A stretch of DNA of 7,726 nucleotides from the NCBI GenBank assembly GCA_003162555.1, contig PMNQ01000165.1:7641-15366 (forward strand), written 5' to 3'. Shown here one piece after another: positions 1 through 4,374 of this stretch (position 1 is the first letter of the stretch; every line of letters starts with the position of its first letter). Below the pieces are notes generated by a model. The model did not search any database, had not been told where the DNA came from, and worked only from the letters and a program-made list of their open reading frames with translations. Source of the DNA: Gammaproteobacteria bacterium. GTDB lineage: Bacteria; Pseudomonadota; Gammaproteobacteria; Steroidobacterales; Steroidobacteraceae. The translations under genes and the position numbers were made by a program.

Positions 1-104
1 TTGGCGCTCAAATTGATGGCGCGACACAGCCGCCGCTTGCCAGCGGGCATCATGATATACACCGTGGTGCGGGCGCGATGACGGGTGTGCAAGCGTCGTT
101 CCAT
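1..104 (-). CDS. PilZ-domain protein, N-terminal fragment (cut by window edge)
   Basis: I translated this by hand from the minus strand; the ATG lies at 104-102 and the frame is open to base 1, giving 34 complete residues. The start reads MERRLHTRHRAR, followed by a predicted beta-strand (TTVYIMM) and then RRLCRAINLSA at the edge. Two hallmarks of the PilZ fold appear in the right order and spacing: an N-terminal RxxxR (R4-R8) and, about 20 residues later, the start of [D/N]xSxxG (N31-L-S33-A). In known PilZ proteins these bind cyclic di-GMP. The final G lies beyond the window, so the motif is incomplete. An in-frame TAG three codons upstream makes this ATG the natural start, although the Shine-Dalgarno (GGGA, about 13 bases upstream) is poor. 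It lies downstream of, and in the same direction as, the EEP gene. No symbol can be given from 34 residues, since PilZ domains occur in many architectures. Confidence 0.62.
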   Translation of the reverse strand, partial: MERRLHTRHRARTTVYIMMPAGKRRLCRAINLSA

Positions 105-154
105 GAAATTCTAGTTGTCCCTGAGCCGCGTTTGCCACTACCCCTGATAAAGCA

Positions 155-169
155 AACCCCGGCGGGATT
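155..169 (-). terminator. weak hairpin, possible terminator of the EEP gene
   Basis: Read on the minus strand, 43 bases past the EEP stop, AAUCCC and GGGGUU can pair (6 bp including one U-G) around a GCC loop. The hairpin is followed by UUUGCUUU-type sequence. The stem is short and the U tract is interrupted, so it is a weak candidate. The rest of 105-211 shows no convincing promoter or gene. Confidence 0.25.
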
Positions 170-211
170 CAATTATGCACCGATCCGCCCGAAATCCAAC
201 CCGAAGCTTAC

Positions 212-1189
212 TTAATCAAGGCGCAGCCGTACCGCAACCGGGCAGTGATCCGAGAGCTTCAGGCGCCAGGCATCGGCGGGGGTATAAGTCAGCCGCTCGA
301 ATGATCCGCGCTGCAGCGCCGGCACAAGCGCCGTGCCGAGCAGGATGTAGTCGATGTAGCCGGTGTGCGTCTGTCCGGCAAAGCAATTGCGGAAGCGTTC
401 GCCATCGGCCGTATTGAACAGTGGCGTCTCCGGGCCGCCGGCGCCGAGCCGCGCCCACAGGCCTTCGCCCCGCTCGGACTGTAACTCGCGATTGAAGTCG
501 CCGAGCACTGCGTAGCGATGCCCGGCGCGCTGCTGCGCCGCGATCCAGTCGCGCAAGAACGGCGCCTGGCGGGCCAGCCGCTCGCAGGCGCGCGCGCTGG
601 AATCGAGCGAGCCGCGCGCGCAGCCGGATTTCAGGTGCACCGCCAGCAGGATCAGCTCGCGCGGCGTGCCGGGGTACAGCACCAGCGTCGCGCCGCGCCG
701 CAATTGATCGCCCAGTGACAGCTCCATCAGATCCGGGCCGCAGCGGTAGGGCAGACCGCGCCGGATCGCGAAGCCGGTGTTCTGCACTTCGTGTCCGCCG
801 GTGAAGCAGAAGCGGTAGTTGCGGAATACCTGCGCCGCCGCGCCGGCTCCATCCACTTCCTCGATGGCGATGACATCGGCGTCGAGCCGCTCGGCCACGT
901 GCACCATGCCGGCTACGTCGGTGGCGCTGCGCTCGAGCGTCGCGGCCACATCGCAGGGAATGCTGCGCGGGTTCCAGCGGTGCGTGCTTTCGTCGCGGGT
1001 GCAACCGCCTTTGAGCGTATTGAAGGTGGCGGGCGTCAGGAACCATTCCATATTCCAGGTGGCCAACTTTATTGTCGTGGGAGCGGCCGTAGCTGCCTGG
1101 GCTGCCAGCAGGGCCAAGGCAAGCGCCATGGCGCTTACAGAGGAGCGGTAAAGGCGGCGGGCAGGGCGGGCGGGGCGTGCGGCGCTCAT
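212..1189 (-). CDS. secreted endonuclease/exonuclease/phosphatase (EEP) family protein
   Basis: 325 residues. The DNase I-like metal-dependent phosphoesterase fold is shown by its motifs in order: ATWNMEW (N46), IEEVD (catalytic-type Glu at about 111), VHLKSG (H185), GDFN (D231, N233), YIDYIL (D280) and the terminal SDHCPV (D314, H315). All expected active-site positions appear present. The Arg-rich N-terminus plus a hydrophobic run (about 21-36, ending ATAAP) is a signal peptide, so the protein should act in the periplasm or outside the cell. Several cysteines (63, 79, 128, 150, 190, 202, 269, 316) suit disulfides in an exported protein. The M1 start is preferred over M21 because it has AAGG 8 bases upstream on the minus strand and supplies the positively charged n-region. 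The substrate is not readable: the family includes nucleases, sphingomyelinases and inositol phosphatases. The gene is divergent from the pilin operon and in tandem with the PilZ gene. Confidence 0.85.
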   Translation of the reverse strand: MSAARPARPARRLYRSSVSAMALALALLAAQAATAAPTTIKLATWNMEWFLTPATFNTLKGGCTRDESTHRWNPRSIPCDVAATLERSATDVAGMVHVAERLDADVIAIEEVDGAGAAAQVFRNYRFCFTGGHEVQNTGFAIRRGLPYRCGPDLMELSLGDQLRRGATLVLYPGTPRELILLAVHLKSGCARGSLDSSARACERLARQAPFLRDWIAAQQRAGHRYAVLGDFNRELQSERGEGLWARLGAGGPETPLFNTADGERFRNCFAGQTHTGYIDYILLGTALVPALQRGSFERLTYTPADAWRLKLSDHCPVAVRLRLD

Positions 1190-1226
1190 GCGGGCGACCT
1201 TAAGGTAAATGGGTCCGCGCGGTCAC

Positions 1227-1256
1227 GCCGTTCATCCGCCGCCTACGCCCGTTAAT
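1227..1256 (+). promoter_or_regulatory. LytTR/AlgR-type direct-repeat operator candidate
   Basis: Two 9-mers, GCCGTTCAT (1227-1235) and CCCGTTAAT (1248-1256), are separated by exactly 12 bp, so their GTT cores are 21 bp apart, two helical turns. Each fits 8 of 9 positions of the published LytTR-domain consensus ([TA][AC][CA]GTTN[AG][TG], repeats 12-13 bp apart). Shifted by one base, CCGTTCATC and CCGTTAATC match the AlgR box CCGTTCGTC at 8 and 7 of 9. The site lies 45 bases before the first pilin start. FimS/AlgR is known to activate the equivalent P. aeruginosa operon. No convincing sigma70 -35/-10 pair was found nearby. Binding itself is inferred. Confidence 0.45.
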
Positions 1257-1289
1257 CGGGTGCTGCTTTACGCTGCCAGCCGGGCGCCT

Positions 1290-1293
1290 AGGA
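1290..1293 (+). promoter_or_regulatory. ribosome binding site deciding the first pilin start
   Basis: AGGA lies 8 bases before the ATG at 1302. The in-frame ATG at 1293 overlaps this site and the one at 1209 has no comparable signal. The 1302 start also leaves an eight-residue leader ending in Gly before FSLIE, as expected for a prepilin. Confidence 0.6.
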
Positions 1294-1301
1294 TGGGCCC
1301 C

Positions 1302-1910
1302 ATGAACAGGCACCGGCATTCCGGCTTCTCGCTGATCGAGCTGATGGTCACGCTGACCGTGGCGGCCATCCTCGTTGCCACAGCTACGCCAGGTATCCGC
1401 AGCTTCATCCTCAACAACCGGTTGTCGGGTGGCGTCAACGATATCCTGCACTCGCTGCAGGTGGCGCGCACCGAGGCCATCAAGCGCCAGAACGGCAACG
1501 TCGTTGTCTGCGGCACATCCAATCCCACGGCCGCCCCCGGAGCCATGGTCTGTGACTACGCCACGTTCAAGGCCTGGTTCGTGTTCCAGGACACCAATGG
1601 CAACTGGCAGCATGATGCCGCCGAGCCGATCATCGAAGTGCATGGATTGCTTGATACGACCATGACCGTCAAGACGGATGCGAACGACCGCATCGTCAGC
1701 TTCAGCCCGAGCGGCTTTGCCAACCCGGCCGGCGCCCGCAGGCCGGTCGCGACCATTCTGATGTGCGACTCGCGCGGCGTGGTGACTTCTGGCAGCAGCT
1801 CGACGGCACGCGCCTTGTTTGTCTCACCGACCGGCCGCGCGCGCGCTTCCGCGACCTATGCCGACACACACAACACGGCGATGCCGCTGGTTGGCGGAAG
1901 CTGCCCATGA
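1302..1910 (+). CDS. fimT: GspH/FimT-family minor pilin (FimT/FimU)
   Basis: 202 residues. A short basic leader (NRHRHSG) is followed by a prepilin peptidase site G8/F9 and FSLIEL with the conserved Glu at mature +5 (E13), then about 20 hydrophobic residues. The next stretch, with SLQVARTEAIKRQ and a VVVC strand, is typical of the GspH/FimT/FimU globular domain, as is ALFVSPTGR near the C-terminus. Four cysteines (70, 84, 155, 201) could form two disulfides, one anchoring the tail. By position, first of fimU-pilV-pilW-pilX-pilY1, it would be called fimU, a component of the tip priming complex. However, it carries GRAR (178-181), fitting the GRxR motif linked to DNA binding in Legionella FimT, so the choice of symbol is uncertain. 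The upstream extension of the frame to 1209 is rejected. Its TGA overlaps the pilV ATG. Confidence 0.9.
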   Translation: MNRHRHSGFSLIELMVTLTVAAILVATATPGIRSFILNNRLSGGVNDILHSLQVARTEAIKRQNGNVVVCGTSNPTAAPGAMVCDYATFKAWFVFQDTNGNWQHDAAEPIIEVHGLLDTTMTVKTDANDRIVSFSPSGFANPAGARRPVATILMCDSRGVVTSGSSSTARALFVSPTGRARASATYADTHNTAMPLVGGSCP

Positions 1911-2371
1911 TCAGGGCCGGCCACATCGCCATGCCGCGCCGCGCGCGCGGCTTCACGCTGGTCGAAGCGATGGTTGCGCTGGTCGTGCTGGCTGTCGGCA
2001 TGCTCGGCATCGCCGGCTTGTACGTGACCACGCTCAGATCGGGCGGCGGCGCCATCTACCGCATGCAGGCAGTCAACCTGGCCGCCGATCTCGCCGATCG
2101 CATCCGCGCCAACCGCGGCGCCAATGTGGCCTATGGCGCCGCCGCCGCGAACAACAACTGCTACGGCGCCGCCTCGGTGGACTGCACGCCAGTGCAGATG
2201 GCCGCCAACGACCTGTTCGTATGGCAGCAGCAGATCGCCGCGATACTGCCGGGCGGCAACGGCACGGTTGTCGTCCCCGCTGGAGCCGTACCCTTTACCT
2301 ACACGATCACGATCAACTGGACGGAGAGCGGCGGCACGGCCCTGAACTACGTGCTGACGTTGCAGATATGA
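1907..2371 (+). CDS. pilV: type IV pilus minor pilin PilV
   Basis: 154 residues. Leader MIRAGHIAMPRRARG, prepilin cleavage at G15/F16, FTLVEAM with Glu at mature +5 (E20), and a hydrophobic helix VALVVLAVGMLGIAGL. The AVNLAADLADRIRAN segment (about 55-69) is a strong PilV signature, and two closely spaced cysteines (85, 93) probably pair. PilV is a minor pilin of the priming complex at the inner membrane and pilus tip. The ATG at 1907 overlaps the preceding stop (ATGA) and has GGAAG 6 bases upstream, so it is preferred to the ATG at 1931 (M9), which has a weaker site. The leader is rather long for a prepilin, so the shorter start remains possible. Translation is probably coupled to fimT, and the pilV stop again overlaps the pilW start. 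Confidence 0.9.
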   Translation: MIRAGHIAMPRRARGFTLVEAMVALVVLAVGMLGIAGLYVTTLRSGGGAIYRMQAVNLAADLADRIRANRGANVAYGAAAANNNCYGAASVDCTPVQMAANDLFVWQQQIAAILPGGNGTVVVPAGAVPFTYTITINWTESGGTALNYVLTLQI

Positions 2372-3468
2372 ACGCGCCCCACAAACAACGCGGCCTGAGC
2401 CTGATCGAGCTGCTGGTGGCCATGACCATCGGCGCGGTGCTGATCTTTGGCGCCACCCAGGTCTACGTCAACAGCCGCAAAGCCTACGGTATCAACGAGG
2501 GCGTGGCGCGCCTGCAGGAAACCGCGCGCTACGCGATGTCGGTGATCGAGCCGGACGTGCGCATGTCCAACTACTGGGGTCTGCTCAAGGGCGGCGCCGT
2601 CATCAGCGGTCAGGCCTCGCAGACCGCTGCCGCAGCCGCGGTCGCGTCGACCGCCGCCGCCAACATCTGCGGCCGCAACTTCGCCACTGACCTCAGCACC
2701 AACCTGCAGGGCGACAACAACGCTTACATCATCAGCACCAGCTTCAAGACGGCAGGGTGCGAAGCGCTGCTCGATCTGAATACCGGCACGGCATGGGCTA
2801 CGACGCCCGTGACCACCGCCGACACGCTCACGGTACGGCGCGCCTCGGTGTTCGACGCCACGGCGACCGCCGGACAACTGCAGCTGTGCACCTCGCGCAT
2901 TGCCGGCCGGATGATCAGCGACGGCAGCGCCTGTGCGGGTGCGGCAGTCGGCCTGGCCGACGCGGCGGCCACGGCGAAACTGGAAAACCTCATTGTCGAT
3001 ACCTACTACGTCGACCGCAATTCGCAGCAGCAGGCCGGCCTGCCTTCGCTGCGGCGCAAGACCGTGACCACGGCTGGCGGCGCCATACAGTTCCGCGACC
3101 AGGAAATCATTGCCGGCGTCGAGGACATGCAGGTGCAGTTCGGCATCGATCCGCTCGGCAATACCGGCATCGCCACCCGCTACGTGAATCCGGATGGCGT
3201 GCCAGCGGGAGCGCAGATCGTCGCGGTGCGCGTGTGGCTGCTGGTGCGTTCCGACACGCCGGAGAACGGCTTCATCGATAACCGCATCTACACTTACGGC
3301 GATCGGTTGCAGGCGACTGGCATCACCGGCGACCTGAATTCCGCGGCCGGAGCCGGCATGGCTTACCAGCCGTCGCTGAGTGCCGATACATCGTTCACCG
3401 GTCCGCAGCGCGTGCGGCGCCTGCTGATCTCGCGCACTATCCAGTTGCGCAACGCGCTGGGGACCTGA
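2368..3468 (+). CDS. pilW: type IV pilus assembly protein PilW
   Basis: 366 residues, a usual PilW length. Leader MNAPHKQRG, prepilin site G9/L10, LSLIELL with Glu at mature +5 (E14), then the hydrophobic N-helix. ARLQETARYAMSVIEPDVR (about 48-66) continues the helix as in other PilW proteins. Family-typical C-terminal segments include EIIAGVEDMQVQFGID (about 247-262), VRVWLLVRS and RRLLISRTIQLRN at the end. An Ala-rich stretch (about 85-98) lies in the globular domain, and four cysteines (101, 131, 174, 189) are available for disulfides. PilW is the largest minor pilin of the tip complex and acts with PilX in presenting PilY1. No good Shine-Dalgarno precedes the ATG; the ATGA overlap with pilV points to translational coupling. 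Confidence 0.92.
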   Translation: MNAPHKQRGLSLIELLVAMTIGAVLIFGATQVYVNSRKAYGINEGVARLQETARYAMSVIEPDVRMSNYWGLLKGGAVISGQASQTAAAAAVASTAAANICGRNFATDLSTNLQGDNNAYIISTSFKTAGCEALLDLNTGTAWATTPVTTADTLTVRRASVFDATATAGQLQLCTSRIAGRMISDGSACAGAAVGLADAAATAKLENLIVDTYYVDRNSQQQAGLPSLRRKTVTTAGGAIQFRDQEIIAGVEDMQVQFGIDPLGNTGIATRYVNPDGVPAGAQIVAVRVWLLVRSDTPENGFIDNRIYTYGDRLQATGITGDLNSAAGAGMAYQPSLSADTSFTGPQRVRRLLISRTIQLRNALGT

Positions 3469-3472
3469 AGTC

Positions 3473-3958
3473 ATGCGCCACACATCCACTTTGGGCTTGC
3501 AGCGGCAGCAGGGCGCGGCGCTGGTCATTGGCCTGATTCTGCTGCTGGTGCTGACGCTGCTGGCCGTATCCGGCATGAACTCGGCCAGCCTCGAATTCAT
3601 CATGGCCGGCAACGAGCAGTACCGCTCCAACGCTTTCCAGGCTGCGGAAGCCGGCATTGAACAGACCATTGCGCAGGGCGCATTCAATCCGGCCGGCGGC
3701 GTGCCGGCGCTCAACGGTGCGACCACGGCGACCGACAGCTGGGCCACGACCGTAACGCCGCAGCTTGGCGGTGTGCCGCTGCCGGCGATCTGGGGCAATT
3801 CATGGAACAGTTTCTCGACTTACCATTTCGAGATTTTGAGCATCGGCACAGCGCTGCGCAGTGCCACCGCAAACAATCTGCAGGGCCTGGCGGTCATTTC
3901 GCCGTGGGACCCGACCGTGCAGCCCGACCCGAACGCGGGCACGACGTCACTGCAGTGA
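3473..3958 (+). CDS. pilX: type IV pilus assembly protein PilX
   Basis: 161 residues. The N-terminus QRQQGAALVIGLILLLVLTLLAVSGMNSASLEF followed by IMAGNEQYRSNAFQAAEAGIEQ (to about residue 63) is diagnostic of PilX. The prepilin site is G14/A15. The residue at mature +5 is Ile, not Glu, so this pilin lacks the usual charged residue; that also holds for the GspK-like class that sits at the tip of pseudopilus complexes. It contains no cysteine, unlike the FimT, PilV and PilW neighbours. The globular part is short and Pro/Gly/Thr-rich. The ATG is 4 bases after the pilW stop, with GGGGA about 9 bases upstream overlapping the pilW end. PilX is thought to bridge the minor pilin complex and PilY1. 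Confidence 0.9.
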   Translation: MRHTSTLGLQRQQGAALVIGLILLLVLTLLAVSGMNSASLEFIMAGNEQYRSNAFQAAEAGIEQTIAQGAFNPAGGVPALNGATTATDSWATTVTPQLGGVPLPAIWGNSWNSFSTYHFEILSIGTALRSATANNLQGLAVISPWDPTVQPDPNAGTTSLQ

Positions 3959-3990
3959 ACCGCTGCACCTGGATTTCTGGAGACAGCAAC

Positions 3991-4347
3991 ATGAACAGCA
4001 CAATCAAGACCTGCGTTGCGGCTTCGCTACTGGCGCTCGCCGCCATCGTGAGCCCGGTGCGCGCGCAGATGCCGCCTAACGTGGTGCTCGAGGCTTCCGT
4101 CGAGACCACGACCGACGCGGTGTCGTTTCCGTCCGGCCTGGACGGCCGCGTCAGTGTGCGCGGCTGCGCGGGCTGCCAACATGACACGCTGCAGCTCGAT
4201 GCGCACACGCTTTGCATTCTTGGCGGACAAGCGGTCAGCCTGCGAGACATGGCTGCGTTCGCGCAGCGCAATGTCGGCCGCTCGCTGACCATCACTTACC
4301 GGCTGAGCGACCAGATCGTCAGCCGCATTGCCGTACTCGGGAAATAG
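3991..4347 (+). CDS. small exported protein with CxxC motif, function unknown
   Basis: 118 residues; I do not recognise a named family. The N-terminus (MNSTIKTCVAASLLALAAIV, then SPVRA) is a clear signal peptide with probable cleavage after A25, so the mature protein is about 93 residues in the periplasm or beyond. C8 lies early in the hydrophobic region without a lipobox ending, so a lipoprotein is unlikely. The mature part holds C59-A-G-C62 and a third cysteine at C75, and ends with alternating hydrophobic residues (LTITYRL, IVSRIAVLG), suggesting small beta-sheet structure. GGAG about 9 bases upstream of the ATG serves as ribosome binding site. It sits between pilX (32-base gap) and pilY1 (27-base gap), so it is almost surely co-expressed with them. 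A role in PilY1 folding, redox state or tip assembly is only an inference. Confidence 0.8.
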   Translation: MNSTIKTCVAASLLALAAIVSPVRAQMPPNVVLEASVETTTDAVSFPSGLDGRVSVRGCAGCQHDTLQLDAHTLCILGGQAVSLRDMAAFAQRNVGRSLTITYRLSDQIVSRIAVLGK

Positions 4348-4362
4348 CAGCGCCAGGCGCTG
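4348..4362 (+). repeat. perfect 7-bp inverted repeat just before the pilY1 ribosome binding site
   Basis: CAGCGCC-A-GGCGCTG begins at the first base after the upstream stop codon and ends immediately before GAAGGA. In RNA the inner pairs would open, giving a 5-bp CAGCG/CGCUG stem with a CCAGG loop. No U tract follows, so it does not look like an ordinary terminator. Confidence 0.6.
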
Positions 4363-4367
4363 AAGGA
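4363..4367 (+). promoter_or_regulatory. pilY1 ribosome binding site
   Basis: GAAGG/AAGGA is 7 bases before the ATG at 4375 and directly abuts the inverted repeat. It is the strongest Shine-Dalgarno of the operon, in keeping with independent translation of pilY1 after the uncoupled gap. Confidence 0.6.
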
Positions 4368-4374
4368 TCACACC

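Noticed and set aside
3..215. Plus-strand frame open for 70 codons at the left edge
   Set aside because: Third-position base use lacks the strong G/C bias of the real genes, no recognisable motif appears, and it lies opposite the better-supported PilZ start.
1197..1206. Perfect palindrome ACCTTAAGGT
   Set aside because: It simply contains the minus-strand AAGG ribosome binding site of the EEP gene; it has no loop to form an RNA hairpin, and a 10-base palindrome alone is weak evidence of an operator.
1267..1294. TTTACG-16 bp-TAGGAT as a sigma70 promoter for the pilin operon
   Set aside because: Only 4 of 6 matches in each box, and transcription would begin at about the start codon, using the ribosome binding site as the -10 element.
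1209..1301. N-terminal extension of the first pilin from the ATG at 1209
   Set aside because: It would place about 39 residues before the prepilin cleavage site, covers the operator-like repeats, and lacks a ribosome binding site comparable to AGGA before 1302.
2347..3798. Minus-strand open frame of 483 codons antisense to pilW and pilX
   Set aside because: Long antisense frames are common in GC-rich genes; its translation has no recognisable domain, while the plus strand encodes clear pilins.
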